Below, one piece after another: positions 10,285 through 23,000 of a stretch of 64,000 nt of DNA. The DNA lies in assembly GCA_001600495.1 (NCBI GenBank), contig BCKE01000006.1, positions 843,124-907,123 of the forward strand, read 5' to 3'. The notes below the pieces were generated by a model, which was not told the origin of the DNA, searched no databases, and saw only the letters and a program-made list of their open reading frames with translations. Source of the DNA: Pilasporangium apinafurcum. Its lineage: Eukaryota; Oomycota; Peronosporomycetes; Pythiales; Pythiaceae. Positions within the stretch are counted from its first letter, which is position 1; each line of letters begins with the position of its first letter. A program made the position numbers and the translations under genes.

Positions 10285-10895
10285 AAAGTCTACCAATAAA
10301 AAGCTCAAACCGTGCAGATGTCTAGGCACTTTTCACAATGTCCTTGTCTGTGGTGTAGTAACTTTTGAGTGCCGCTGACAAATCACCAAGCTAGTAGAAT
10401 TCCTCCAGGTCATTGAGTCCCATTTACACAATAACAACTGCAGAGAGTTGAAGACGCTGAATCTTCAACGGAATATCACTAATGGATATGGACGTATCCA
10501 GACATTTTCTTTAACTATCGTCGACATATACGAGCTCAGCTCCTGCTGTAGCTGTTTATGCTGCTCGATAGGATTTCGCTTCGCGTTCTTCATGAATGTG
10601 AGGACTCACAGTGGCGCACTCGAGCGCAGCACTGGCCATATTTACCGTCTTCAACACTTTCACGTACAAATTCATGTTCAACCCATTTTTCTAGTTTGTA
10701 AAGCAGTGTTTGCTACGCGATAAATATCAGCCGGTGAATGTGCTTACGACTGCTGTATCTGGCGTCGTTCGCATCTACGTCAAAGATATCCATACCAGTA
10801 GTTCGACGAGCAGATCCAATCCTCCAAGTATCGCTTTCCTTTCCTTCTGTGTTCCCTTCTTGATCGGATATCACCGCTTCGTACTCAAGTGTCAT
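10285..10895 (-). pseudogene. COP9 signalosome subunit 1 (CSN1/GPS1) relic
   Basis: Fragments of CSN1 lie in the right order on the minus strand but are broken by stops and frame changes. From ATG 10895: a 30-residue leader, then MDIFDVDANDARYSSR and HRLIFIA, matching the CSN1 stretch FDLE..Y..Y.G....RL.FIA, ending at TAG. Next is NPIEQHKQLQQELSSYMSTI, matching LEKLE.ELK.YKT..I. Then NDLEEFY-stop-LGDLSAALKSY (10420-10350), matching NDLGDFYYARGDL..ALK.Y, and in another frame CLDICTV-stop-AFYW, matching CLNVIKVS.Y. CSN1 is the PCI-domain scaffold subunit of the complex that removes NEDD8 from cullins. Some breaks could be introns, but TAG codons inside conserved blocks argue for a pseudogene. 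A functional copy may exist elsewhere in the genome. Confidence 0.68.
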
Positions 10896-11146
10896 GCAGA
10901 GTATCGAAATCGCGGCGGATCGCAACTACCCATTGAAGAAGAAGAGTGTTGGTCAGAATCTTCAATGGAAAGCAGCTGTGTTGAAGTCTCTTTTCATTCC
11001 AACCTCAATAGAAGCCCCCACGCTTCACTGACAATCATTCTTTGATCATTTAAGATTTTCTTTCTTTCATTCTCAGTTGCGAATTGAACGCGAAGGAGAG
11101 AAATCAAGCGCAAGAGAAGGACGATAAGGAGGAGCTGAAGTGGAAA

Positions 11147-12331
11147 ATGGTGCGTTTCCTTCTCTCGGCGATGTCGCTAGCGTTGCTGCTGCCACTGTCC
11201 GCCACAGCGGCCGTATTACGCGTACCTATGAAAAAACTGAGTGACGAAGAATTTTTGTCGTCGCTGCTGCCGAAACTCCACGCTGCGCAACGCCCACAAA
11301 TCTGGGAACCTGAATTTTCCCTGACGACCATCACTCCTGAACAACAAGCGCAGCAAGTCCAAGATCAAGCCAATGTGGTCATCCATGATTTTTCGAATGC
11401 ACAATACTATGGTGAGATCTCGTTAGGCACCCCCGCACAAACGTTTACGGTGATTTTTGACACGGGGTCAAGTAATTTATGGGTCCCAAATCGGAAATTT
11501 GGTTCCCATCACGTGTATGACCACGACAAATCGTCCTCGTATGTAGCCAACGGAACTGAATTTCAAATCATGTACGGTAGTGGACCTGTTTCGGGGTTCA
11601 TCTCGCAAGATGATTTGACTGTTGGTGGCCTACACGTGAAAGAGCAATTTTTTGCTGAGGTGAACATCACGAAGGGACTCGGTCCAGCGTACTACTTGGG
11701 GAAATTTGATGGACTGTTTGGATTGGCGTTTGATACAATCAGTGTGGATCATCTGAAGACACCATTCCATCGCATGATTGAGGAAAAATTGTTGGACGAG
11801 CCCGTATTTGCCTTCTATCTGGGCAATAACCAAGATGGTGAACTAACTTTTGGTGGTACTGACAGAAATCACTACAAAGGGGAACTTTCGTATGTCGACG
11901 TTACTAGTCCAACATACTGGTCAGTAAAGTTGGACGCCGTGAAGACGAAAGACCAGACACTCACCAGCGTCGACAAAGCCATTATTGATTCTGGTACATC
12001 TTTGCTTGCTGGTCCAAAAGACCAAGTGGCTGAACTGGCCAAGCTGGTGGGTGCGCATAAATTTATCATGGGTGAGTATCTCATTAGCTGCACAGCAGCG
12101 GCTCCAGACATTTCGTTTGTCCTGAATGGCAAGTCGTACACGCTCACAAAGGACGAATATATTATCAAGAACGGTCCTATGTGTCTTTGGGCGTTCATGG
12201 GCATCGATATTCCAGCGCCAGCGGGTCCATTGTGGATTCTTGGTGACGTGTTCATGCGTAAGTATTACTCGGTTTTTGATTGGGGTACTGACACGCGCAA
12301 ACCACGGGTTGGATTTGCTCTTGCTGCTTAA
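11147..12331 (+). CDS. Pepsin-like aspartic protease (cathepsin D type)
   Basis: This single-exon gene encodes 394 residues. A signal peptide (residues 1-21, MVRFLLSAM... to TAA) precedes a propeptide of about 60 residues. The A1 fold follows: mature start YYGEISLGTPAQTF, first catalytic motif FDTGSSNLWVP, the flap Tyr in MYGSGPVSG, second catalytic motif IIDSGTSLLAGP, and the closing WILGDVFMRKYYSVFD with VGFALAA at the very end. The usual disulfide and loop spacing of cathepsin D-like vacuolar enzymes is kept, and no GPI or membrane tail is present. Lysosomal/vacuolar or secreted proteolysis is the expected role. ATG 11147 is the only ATG in the frame ahead of the signal peptide. Confidence 0.93.
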   Translation: MVRFLLSAMSLALLLPLSATAAVLRVPMKKLSDEEFLSSLLPKLHAAQRPQIWEPEFSLTTITPEQQAQQVQDQANVVIHDFSNAQYYGEISLGTPAQTFTVIFDTGSSNLWVPNRKFGSHHVYDHDKSSSYVANGTEFQIMYGSGPVSGFISQDDLTVGGLHVKEQFFAEVNITKGLGPAYYLGKFDGLFGLAFDTISVDHLKTPFHRMIEEKLLDEPVFAFYLGNNQDGELTFGGTDRNHYKGELSYVDVTSPTYWSVKLDAVKTKDQTLTSVDKAIIDSGTSLLAGPKDQVAELAKLVGAHKFIMGEYLISCTAAAPDISFVLNGKSYTLTKDEYIIKNGPMCLWAFMGIDIPAPAGPLWILGDVFMRKYYSVFDWGTDTRKPRVGFALAA

Positions 12332-12581
12332 AAAACATTGAGACATGAAAAACAAAAAGCGTAAGGACTAAAGGAACATTTAGCTATAATTTCTGAATGC
12401 ACTGTATTGATTGTGGTGAATGTGATAACCAACAAGATCAAATGATACTGAAGAAACTATTTCCAATGTTTATGTTCGTCGCCTCATCTTTTTACTACTC
12501 ACCTACCGTCGACACAGGGAAAGAAAGGTGAGTACGAAATTAAATAGAGTTTTCTAGCATTGAAAAACAATTCATTCTTCA

Positions 12582-14226
12582 TTACTTCATTGCGTTGCGA
12601 AGCTCTGCAATGGAGAGAAGTATTGCAGCGTCAGTCTCTCTATCGAACGGATCATCACGATCAACACTCGCTCGCTCCATTTTCTTCGACGGAGAAGCAG
12701 CCACCAGTTGCTGCTTGTACCTCTCCGTTGCTCTAGCGAGTTCCTGCTTTCGCAACACACGAACATCTGGACAGGCGGGGCTTTTCGCCGCGAAAGCTTT
12801 TGCCTTCGCTGTGAGGGGCACTCCTTTACGAGGCACTCCCGAGAAGACAACCGAGTCCTTCCCAATGCACAAGTTTGTGGGAATCTTCGTCTGACTGCGG
12901 GGACGCATCACTGGATCTCTCCATTTGATCTCGTTCGCCACATCTCGTTGCCAACCATTTGTTGGTCCCGGTAGATGGCATTGCTCAATTGCACCATCCG
13001 CGTGTGCATGACCCGAAGTTTGTCCATCTGACACGCTATTAGTCCTCACTCTGCTATCAAGTCGAATCTGCTGCAGTTTCTCGAGAGCTACCAGTAGTTG
13101 CTCCTGACGCTCTCGTTCTCGGATCACCATGGACTGTCGTTCCATTTGACTGGAACTAATAGGAACTGACGAAACTACGTCAATGGAGTTGGCGCCAGAG
13201 TCGCCTTCTTTAGCCGTGAATGCTGTCACGTCAACACCAAAGGATTGCATCTGTTTGATCAGCACCTTCCATTGGTCTTCGATCACACTATTGGAAGATG
13301 TCGAAGAGACCTCCTTCGCTCTCGCTGCAAGTCGATCCTGAAGATATCTTTTCAAATGCACTTGAGAATCCGAGTGTCGAAGAATTGTCTCCATGGATGG
13401 GCGTTTGGTTGGATCAGTACTCAGCAACGCGGTTATCAGCTCCTGAATACGTGCCGAATACATATTTTTCGGCAATGGTGCGTATTTCCCATGGCAGATT
13501 TTGTTGATCAGCGCTGGTGTGTTGGCTGCCTGAAACGGAGGTGATCCAGTGCACAACTCGTAGAGTACACAGCCGAGCGCCCAGCAATCCGACGAAAAGA
13601 CATATGCCTTCCCATCCAGCATTTCTGGTGCCATGTAGAGTGGGGTGCCGATGATAGTTGAAGCCATTTCATCATTGCGCAAGTCCCGTGCAATACCGAA
13701 ATCGCCGAGCACTAGGAAACCGTCGTTTGAAAGAAAGATGTTGGACGTTTTGATGTCGCGATGTAAAATCCGATGTTCATGCATATGGTGAAGACCTAGG
13801 CAGAGCTGCAGGAACCAAAACCAAACTTTGTCTTCACTCAAGTGATTCGTTGGCGTCATTTTCTTTTGGTAAGTTTGCAAATATGCTTTGAGATCACCTC
13901 CAGAACAGTATTCCATTACAATATACTGCCTTTTGGAATGACCATGAGATATTCGAAAGGAATCGAGATAGCGGATAAGGTTGGGGTGACGGAGTTTCCT
14001 CATGAGTTGCCCTTCCGCTGCAGCAGAAGTCCCGTGGACATGATGGATTTCTTTTACACACACCAACCGTCCTCCTGGCTTTTTCTCACGCATGAGATAC
14101 ACCCGACCGAACGAGCCTTCACCGAGCTCTTTGATCCTGAAGAACGGAAGGACATGAAGTTAATGATGGGAAACACACAAGCGCAAAGAAAGATGACACG
14201 TTCGCTCACTTAATGTACTTGTCCAT
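12582..14226 (-). CDS. NEK-family serine/threonine protein kinase
   Basis: A 17-base first exon (14226-14210, MDKYI) is spliced to 14136-12582, giving 523 residues. The kinase domain spans residues ~4-260: GEGSFGRVYL glycine loop, the Lys in VCVKEI, HRDIKTSNIFL catalytic loop, DFGIAR, a GTPLYMAPE activation-segment end, and SDCWALGCVLYELCTG. The HRDIKTSN with TPLYMAPE pattern and an alpha-C Glu in EGQLMRKL fit NIMA-related kinases, which act in mitosis and ciliary biology. The C-terminal half is low-complexity, basic and charged, with a short coiled segment near ERERQEQLLVALEKLQQ; it has no recognisable domain. The gene is tail-to-tail with the protease gene. Confidence 0.9.
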
Positions 14227-14439
14227 GGCTGATTGTGTGATAGTATTCGCCTAGAATCTATTGCAGACTAATGAAGAATGGACTCATATGAGGACAACGG
14301 TGACCGAATAAGATTAAAATCACGATCAGATCCATCGAAACTGAATTATTTGCAAAGATAAATATGGCACGCTCTTCTTCTTTACACATTCCAATATGCC
14401 GCAGGTACTTCGGCTCAAAATGGGCTTGAAGCTGCAAAA

Positions 14440-16170
14440 CTAGAGCCAGACGCCGCCATCATCTTCTTCTTCCACTTCATCCTCCTCATCATCAGTATCC
14501 ACGTGGTTATATCGACCAGCAGAATGACGCGGAGAATTATGCACGTGAGACGCGCGCTGAACAGGATGTGCGCCAGGATTCTGATTTCGATCGCCTGAGC
14601 GAGGGGTTTTTCGACTCCCAAACAGACTATTGCGCAGACTCTTGATCAAATTGGACTCAACGTAAGCATCAGACTCATCTGCATGGGAGGATGAAACAGA
14701 GGATCTACCACTGGATGTTCGACTTAGCCGCCGCTCCAGCTCCAGCTCCTCTCGCACACGGTTTAACTCGTCGGTCACCTTCGCCAGATCCTCCTCTCGC
14801 TCTTTTTCCAATTTGATGGAGCGTTCCTTGGAATGCAATGCTGCTTGGCGTAGAACCCCCTCCATTTCTGTAACCGCGGCACGTAACCGTTCGGCTTCTT
14901 TCTTCGCCGTGTCCAATTCGGTTTCCAATTCCTGTTGACGCGCGTCACTCGCCGCATCAGCAGCCAGAGGCTCAAAAGTCCGAAAATGGTCAATCTCTGG
15001 CAACCCAATGCGAGAGTGGAGCTCGTTAATTAAATTCTGCTTCTGAATTTCTAGCGGTGGATTCTCCTCCTGATTGGACAGACGCGATGATGTTTTTTCG
15101 TTGAAATACTCGGGTGATGCATCATCTTCAGCGTCACCTTTGACATACTGGTCATTATCAACAACAGCCGCAGCGACAGCTGCTTCTTCCGCTTTCCTGG
15201 CGCGTCGATCGCTAATAATGCGACGGAAGCGTGTGCGCATCTTGGCAAGCAGCACCAGTTGGTTTAGTTTCTCTGCCATGCCTTGGTTCTCGGTCTTCAT
15301 CTTATTGACGAGAGCTTCTTTTTCCGTCAGTGACTGCACTGCTGTACGCTGTGCCTGAACAAACGCAGTCTCTAGCGCGTGTTCACTCGAGTCCGCAGCA
15401 ATCACACGCTCAGTCCAGTCTGACAGACCTTCGGCGCGTTGCAAAAGCGCCAGCGCCTTCTTCTTCACACTACACACATGGACATCGTTTAGAACATATA
15501 CCTCCACAAAATAATAAATTCCATTTGCTTACATATTCTGCAACTGTGGATCAGTCTGCTGCCGTCCGATCTCGATCAGCATGCGTCCTGCTTGAATATA
15601 TGCATCGATGGCTGTGTGCGCCATCCGCTGACGCTCTTTCTCGATTGCATACTGTGCCACGCGTACGGCCGCCTCATAGTCTGGACCCAATAGCACTGCC
15701 ACCGATTGTTCCGGTGGAGGTGGTGGAGCGACTATCACTGGGGTCGGCGGCTCTTGGCGTGGAGGAAAGAGTTCGTAGTTCTCCAGCGCAGGTTGCTGGT
15801 ACTGTGGCTGCAACTGCTCGTATTGCTGATGCTGAGGAAAGTGTTTGTAGTTGCCTGGCTCCGGTTGCGGTCTTGTGTATGCACTGGATGAGGATCGTTG
15901 TATGATCGTAATAGACGGTGGCTGGTTGGTGGACGGCGCGGCTGAACTCGCTAAAACAGCCTCACGATGACTACTATTGCTGCCACTTGTGACAGCCGGT
16001 AAGGATGGAGATGCGAGGGACGTGTTCGTAGGGACTTCTGGCCATGCATAACCTCCCTCTACCGTCACCTTTGGTGTTCGCAAGCGAATGGTCGTCGAAT
16101 GCTCTGGATATGGCCGCGCAGGCGATCGAAGCGCACGCAAACGCGCCTCCAAATCCAGTCGTTCTGCCAT
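14440..16170 (-). CDS. MIT-like domain, coiled-coil protein
   Basis: Two exons (16170-15533 and 15469-14440) join as AT+T and give 555 residues. Residues ~1-150 are proline/glutamine-rich and disordered. A helical block at ~160-230 (DYEAAVRVAQYAIEKERQRM, AIDAYIQAGRMLIEIGRQQ, then KKKALALLQRAEGL after the intron) has the three-helix A..A...A pattern of MIT domains, which bind ESCRT-III tails. Long coiled coils follow at ~285-320 and ~400-470 (TAKKEAERLRAAVTEMEGVL; KEREEDLAKVTDELNRVREE). The C-terminus is Ser-rich and then strongly acidic. A role in endosomal or microtubule-linked sorting is inference from the MIT-like block only. No orthologue name is recognised. Confidence 0.75.
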
Positions 16171-16517
16171 TTGCAATGAGTGATGCTTTTGATTCTGAGA
16201 ATGAAAAACAAAAAGACAAGTGCTCCAACACCCACTATTGGCAATACATCTAAATATACTAGATATTTGTATACTAGTGGGTGCATGGAATTGCCAATTT
16301 TGGGTACTTACTGGATTTTTTCTCCATCTGATAGGGTACAACATTCTTTTCTGTCACCAAGTAACAAACATGTTTAGAAGAAATCCTCCACGTCTATTGC
16401 GACGCTGGGTCGCTCAATCTGGAATTGTTTACTTATGCAACAGTTGCTGGCAAAACTATTGCGCCATCTACCGCTGATAGATTGTACAATTTGCGTATTG
16501 GGTGGATAGAGGGTGGC
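16171..16517. other. Intergenic, nothing recognised
   Basis: About 350 bases separate the start of the MIT-like gene from the stop of the YbaK-like gene. This is presumably the promoter of the former. Reading frames here are short and unremarkable. Confidence 0.6.
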
Positions 16518-17525
16518 TTAGATGTCGTCACGCAACGTCGTGAGATTCATGGCAACTTGTGCCGAGAGCGTCTGAATGAGCTGCTGGACACCGATACGGA
16601 GCTTTACAGACTCTGCACCACCTCCGAGCCAAAGGAATGGGGGTTGAAGGGCTGCAACGTCACCTGATACGATCACCTATATACAGGAAAACAGTTCCAG
16701 CATGAACACGAAAGCGTCAATAAGAATCAAGTCCTATAAAATGGATAGTGAAGTAGTAACGACGTAGATATGAACCGGAATGGGTGTCTTCATTCCAAAG
16801 GGCGACACGCCATTGTGCTGGAAACCCGTGAGTACTTCAGAAACCTACATACATACAAAAAATCATAGAGCGACATGATTATACCTTCCCAAAACAACAG
16901 CAATCGAGACGACACGTACAGATGCTGGTGCATGCTGAAAATTGAAATTTTTCCGACCAGGTCGCTCTGCTTCGGGGATCAAACTGCGCACAAAGCGCAT
17001 GAGCTGCTCAGCGTTTAGCTTGGAATTGTACTGAAGAATGATACAGTAGTATCTGATTGCAAACGGTAAACACGCAATAAGAAATAACGTTACCAAGCCG
17101 AAGAAGCTCAAGCAAAACAACTACCTGCTATTACGATTGTCTTCAATTCCCTCGTTTGTGCACGCCGTATTTTCCACGATGATGCTTTTACATAGTTGCG
17201 GCACCTGACACCCCAAGAACGCTCTGTGTTTCAATAACAACAGCCATACACACATCGTCAGTTTCACACACTCTTCACCATCAATACTTACGTTTCACGA
17301 CGTCACGTACGCTCGCTGGTTGAGTGGCCACGAGTAATAGTCTGCGGGTGCGGTCTTGAGAAATGCCGTCGTTACCTTCTGCTGCTGGAGATGAGCTTTC
17401 ACACGCTCCACGCTCTCGCGCTCGTTCAATTTCCGTTCCACTGCAGCCAGACGCGTTTTGACTAGCGTCAAACGACCCACCACGCTTTCTACGTCCGTCT
17501 GGCAGGCATACAAACGCGTGAGAAA
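16518..17525 (-). CDS. YbaK/ProX-type aminoacyl-tRNA deacylase-like protein
   Basis: Exons 17525-17311, 17223-17125, 17052-16920, 16844-16764 and 16676-16518 join in phase. An N-terminal helical segment (TDVESVVGRLTLVKTRLAAV) is followed by the editing domain: LCKSIIVENTAC, SRYYCIILQYNSKL, RKNFNFQHAPAS joined to VSEVLTGFQHNGVSPFGMK, and FLWLGGGAESVKLR. TGF.HNGVSPFG and the GGG loop are the family hallmarks; the Lys of KSI is the usual catalytic position. Such proteins hydrolyse mischarged tRNAs such as Cys- or Ala-tRNA(Pro). The 5' end is unresolved: the frame is open to 17555 without an ATG, so a short first exon probably lies upstream. Donors GTACGT (16919, 17310) were preferred because they restore conserved blocks. 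Confidence 0.82.
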
Positions 17526-17795
17526 CTGAGAAAAACGACGATAAACGCATCGATCTCATTCTGCTTTTTCACCATCTCGAGTTTCTTGTATCACCAAATC
17601 CAATGCAACCAAGTGATTACCCTCTCTAATATGATGTAAATTGTTTTATCATTTTATAGAGGATATAATGTAGCCATCTCTAAGTGTGTAGCTATATTTA
17701 ATGCTGGTCTGTTGCTGTGTTCATATTTTTAAGCAGCAAGAACGCTGTTCACATCGACGCATCTTATTGATCTTCCTCTCCACGCACCATCAGCC

Positions 17796-19762
17796 ATGGC
17801 GGGCAAACCAACTATGCGCACAGCAGGAGCGAATTACTCCGATACGCAATCCATCCACTCCATGTCCGTTCTGTCGATTATCCAACTTATCTTTTAAATA
17901 TTTTTTTCATTTATGATCTTTGTCTCGTTCCTATTGCTTGTAGGAATTCAGTGCGGACAGTGGACCGTGAAAAGCTACGTGATAAAGCACGACAGTTCCA
18001 AATGAAGGAGAACCTGCGGATGGAATTGTGCATGCGGCTACAGCATCAGCTCAAGAAACAACCAAAAGCTGCTGAAGAATTGGCTGGGCAGGTGATGCGT
18101 GTGCTACAGATGCGTGGCATTTCTGCTGCGGAACTTTCAAATGACGCGTTAGCAGCGATTGAACGCGAGTTAAGCGCCCAAAGACGGGAACAGATGGAGA
18201 CTGCGCGACAGATGCAGAATGCAGACCTCCAGCTGCCGGTAGACTCATCTACTCAGAAAGTGAGTGGCAGACGTTCATCTGGAAGTAAAGACCGGTTATC
18301 ACGCAGTGGTGGAGGAAGTGATCATCGGCAGAAGGCAGGAGGCACGAAACCTCGAACAAATAGCAACACCAGCGGCAGCAATAAAACTTCCATCACAACC
18401 AGAGATGACGACAATACTAATGACATTTATCTTACACAAACGCAGCTGCAACAGCTCAGCACAGGTTTCCAACTGCCTCCACGTGTGTCTCCGAAGAAGG
18501 ACAAGGACAACGGTATTTGGGAAGAGATTGCCAAATTCAGCTCCATCGAGGAGCAACTCGAGGCTAAACGCAAAAAGGAGCAAAAAATACTCCAACGCGC
18601 AGATTTTACGTCGAAACTAGAGCAGCAAGTGAAACAGAAACATCAGCAAACGCAGCAGGAACACGAGGCAAACGAGCGATTTCATCAGGAGAGCATTCGA
18701 CACCAGCAGGAACTGGAAGAGGAAGAACGTCACCAGGAGCAGCAGCGCATGGAGCGAGCCAAACAACTTTCACAGATCCAAACGGAGCAACGTCTGGCTA
18801 AGATCCAGAAGCTGGAACGTGAGCGGCAGCTCAAGAAGGCACAAGAGTTCAAGATGGCGCAGCAGTTGCAAGAGCAGAAGGAAAACGAACTCGCACGTGA
18901 ACAGGCCAAACGTCAGGCGGAAAAGCGGCAGCAGGAGCTAGTCTTCATCGAAAATGCAGCGCAACTGGAGCAGAAACACCAAGCAAAAGCACGAGAACGC
19001 GCGTACGAGCTCAAATTGGCGGAAGATTACATCCAAATGGAGCAGGCAAAGGACGCAGCTCGGAAGAAGCAGCTAGAGGACATGGCGAATAACATCAAGG
19101 CCAAAATGAAGTTCTTTGGTGACACTGCCAAGGCCGAGATGGATGCCAAAGCCCAGGAGGAGGAACGTCGCGTGTTCAAATATCAACAAGAGTACGCCAA
19201 GCAACAGGAAGAAGCAGAGCGCCAGAAAAAAAACGAGGCCGACGCGCGAACACGCGCACAGCAAGAATCTCTGAAGCAGCAAGTCCTGGAAAAAAAGCAG
19301 CGCGAAGAAAGCCTTAAGCACGATCTAAACAAGCAGGCCGAACTCTGGCGACAGGAACGCCTAGAAGCTGAACGACAAGAGAAAATATCGACTATTCAAC
19401 GTAACCTGCGCAACAAAAACCAGCAAGACCTGTTGCGCCAACAGATCCGAGACAAGGAACACCGCAGTCTTCTTGCGGATCAAACACAGCTCGAAGTGCA
19501 ACTGAATATGGGGTTGCTTAACAAAATCCACATCCAAACCGGCACCGCACAACTCAACGGTGCTAACGTCGTCTCCGAGACGCAGAATCGATCACGTGAG
19601 GTGAGTTTGTTTGGTTGAAACGCATGTTCTCTCTCTAGTTTGTTCAGCAGTTCTTCTCAAACTATCTCGATTTCTGTGTTCTACACTCAAACAATGTAGC
19701 TACAAGAGCAGGAACAATCGTTTCTGCAGCATCGGGCACCGCCACGATCTACCAAGTTTTAA
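17796..19762 (+). CDS. Glutamine-rich long coiled-coil protein, possibly centrosomal/ciliary
   Basis: Three exons (17796-17863, 17944-19600, 19700-19762) give 595 residues. The N-terminus (VDREKLRDKARQFQMKENLR, then ELCMRLQHQL) has the spacing of the LisH-like segment seen in OFD1/FOR20-type basal-body proteins. A polar, Ser/Arg/Asn-rich linker (~105-165) follows, and then about 360 residues of nearly uninterrupted Gln/Glu/Lys/Arg coiled coil. The short last exon encodes the 20 C-terminal residues. The trichohyalin-like composition makes homology search unreliable, so the ciliary suggestion rests only on the N-terminal pattern. The gene is tail-to-tail with eIF4G, with about 245 bases between stops. 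Confidence 0.72.
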
Positions 19763-20007
19763 CTGACAACTTCCTTCATCGTCCACCTGTTCACTCTCCT
19801 GTGAATCAAAGAAAGTTCAAGTGAACTAATATAAACAGATAGATAGGCACATTCAGCTCACCTATTTTTTCACTATATCTTCTTGTATTCATTGTCAACC
19901 ATAGCATGCACACGCAAGACGATGGATTGATTTTACGTGAGTCAGTCTGACCTCCGTTCATTCATCCATGCGAGAAAAGTAACGCTTTCTATACACTCGC
20001 TCCTCTG

Positions 20008-23000
20008 TTACTTGGTTTTGGCAAGCCCTGCTACAAAATCTCCCAATTCTTTCAATGCACGCTTCCTACCCACACTATTATCGTTCTTGTGTTCGAGCCA
20101 CTTTCCGTATGCAGCCGGTAGCACCGCTCCTTCCTTTTGTAAATGTTTCAGCAACACTTTCACTTCGTCTGCACAAACCAAAACACATAGCGCATCACCA
20201 TCAGTAACTCATTTAAAAAATATAATCAAAATTAATAACTCACCAGAATCGCTTCTTGTTTGAATGATGCTGGACACGAGCCGCGTTTGTGTTTCAATAT
20301 CTGCGCAGAAACCGGTCAATAGCATGCATCGCTCAGCCGATGGGAGTTCACCATTTTTGCTCGAGGTGACAATGAATAAACACGTATACGCGGCGAAAAA
20401 GCTGTCCATGCGCAGCTTCTCCGGCAAATTTTTCTCGATCCATTCCACTAGGTCAGAGTGTGAGGCAGAACTGTTCACCTTCTCCATAAACGCAAACGCG
20501 GGTTCCAATGACAACACGTTCGCTAAATTATACTTTGCCACCCACTTTTGGAAATCCTGTGGTGATTGCTGATGTGATGGGAACACACTGAGCAACGTTA
20601 TGTTCGTGGAGCGAACTTCTCGTTGAGCATTGTCTATATCCGCGTCCTTTAATAAGTCCAAGATGAAACCACAGCTCTCAGCAAGAAATCCACTCTGAAC
20701 GACATCGTCAAATACTCCAGGGTCGATATTATGTCCACATCCGCTGAGGATCCAGTCCAACGATACACCAGTGCGGGAGGATTGTTTCATGAAACGAACA
20801 ACAATATCGGCAACATGTTCGTGCAATTTCGGCACATCACACCAGAGATCAGCCGCCAGCTCAACCATCTTTGCCAATCCATAGCGAATGCCATCACATG
20901 AGAGCGACTTCTTTTCCAAGCTGAGCTTTTCCAGAAGCTCAAACATTTTCTCGCGAACATTGGCTTTGGCTTCAATGGCACTCTGTAAAATTTCTTTTGC
21001 AAAAATACGTTCCACGTCTCCGTGTGAATTGAATTCCTTCTGCAAATCGCCCAGACAGGCGTCAGCTTCTGCAATATCCACAATCGAAACATATTCGTCA
21101 GCAATGGACTTCGCCTTTTTGGAAATTTTCTCGCGCGCGTCGTCTGAAAGTGGCTCCACAGCAGTGCTCCGAGATTCGTCTTCCTTCTTCGCCGACTTGG
21201 ATATCACATCTCCAGCAGGTTGGTTTCGACGAGCTGAAAAGCTTGATGGGCCCGAGGTTGGAGCACCACCCCTGGGTTTTCCAAAGGTAGCAGGTCGGCC
21301 CTGGGGACCAGTCTTCACAGAATCGTCGCGTGGAAAGCCTTTGCCTCGTTCCGCAGGAAGCACCACCTTATTGGATCCGCCACTCCGGCCACTCATTGAC
21401 TGCGATTGGTATACTGGAGCCATCGTTGACCGTTGAGAATAACCTCCGTCCCGAGATGAAGTCGATCGTCGCTGGTCCATGCGGTAGGAATCTGTACGAC
21501 CTGAAGGAGCACTGGCAGGTGGAGCACGTTGCTCGCGCTCTGCTTCTTTTCTGATTTCTGTCAAAGTTTTCGTCTTTAGCTCCTTACGACGCGGTTCCCA
21601 GCGATTCATGCGCAGTTCAATAACATCCTTAATCATGAAGTTAATACGAGAGCAGAGTCGCTTGTCTTTGACTAAAACCTTCTCTAGATACTGGAAGTAA
21701 GTACCCATTGATCCTTGTTGCCCATGCTTTTCCAAGTCCTTCCCCATAGTCGTCAAAAGTTTGCACAACGATTCAATATTTTCCTCATCTGGAGCTTCAT
21801 TTGGATGGACAGCTGCAAGATGGCCGTCGCTGTTCACACGAACACCCATCAGCTTCATGATACATTCGTGCATAATACGCTCCTGAAGCATCCCCTTCCG
21901 GTAAAGTTCGCCGATAAAACGAATATTTCCGAGCATTCGACCCTTCATAATAATGCGCTTTTCTTCATAATCCGCTTCCATCTCAGGAGTCACCTTGTTT
22001 TCTTTCTTTGCCTTGCGGAAGTTTTCCTCCAGCTCTTCGTAAATGTTGTCCTTCTCGAATTCCTCTTGACAGGCGTTGAGCAAAATACGCTTAAACGAGC
22101 ACGATTTAATCGCGAAGCGACTCGCCAATTCATGACTTTCAAATGGTCCGTTCAACATTTGATCTTCGCCCAAGTCCTCCAATAATTGACCCGACCAATA
22201 ATAGCGCTTTGATTGATCGGCTTCGTCTTCTATCCAGACTTTGATGAACTTTTCGTTCCGAACACGAACTTCATTCAGCTTCATATTAGCAGGTGCTGGA
22301 GAAGGTTCAAATTCATCGCTAACAGCCGATTCCAATGCGTCCCCCACTGAGTCAAATGGCCCTACAACTTCCGAATCCGATTCAGCCATGGTCGTCCAGT
22401 AGAACATTTTGTCGTCATCATTCTGAACAATCTTTAAGAACGACCAAACTTTCCAATTTTGTTCCAAGTGAACACATAGGTCAGCGTACATGTCACAAAA
22501 GTGTGGTTCCCCCAGAGCTTTGTCGAAGATAATCTTAATGACATTTTGTAACATCTCCAAACTTTCCATGTTGATATCCGTAAGTTGATTCGCCAGTTTA
22601 TGGAATTTCTCACGAGTCATTTTGTTCATAATACTCTGCACTTTTTTCTTTGCCACGTCCAGATTTGACGAGGATTTCACTGGGATCCATCGGTTCGAAG
22701 AGCGCTCTAACGGTTTCACAGGTCCATCAAGCAATGGAACATCCCCACCACGTCCACCGCGCCCGCCTCGTCCACCACGATCACCTCTCCCACGTTTTGG
22801 AGGCTCCTGTGACCGTTGCCATTGACCACCAGCTCCACCGGCAGCACCACGGGATGATTGTCGAGTCAACTGTTGCTTTTCGCCTCGTTCCCAACCAGCT
22901 GGTCCACTTCCATTGCGACCGCCACGCGATCCACCTCGTGCAGGACCTTCATTTACGACTTCCATTGATGGCCACTTCGAATCCGGCCCTTGGGCTACTT

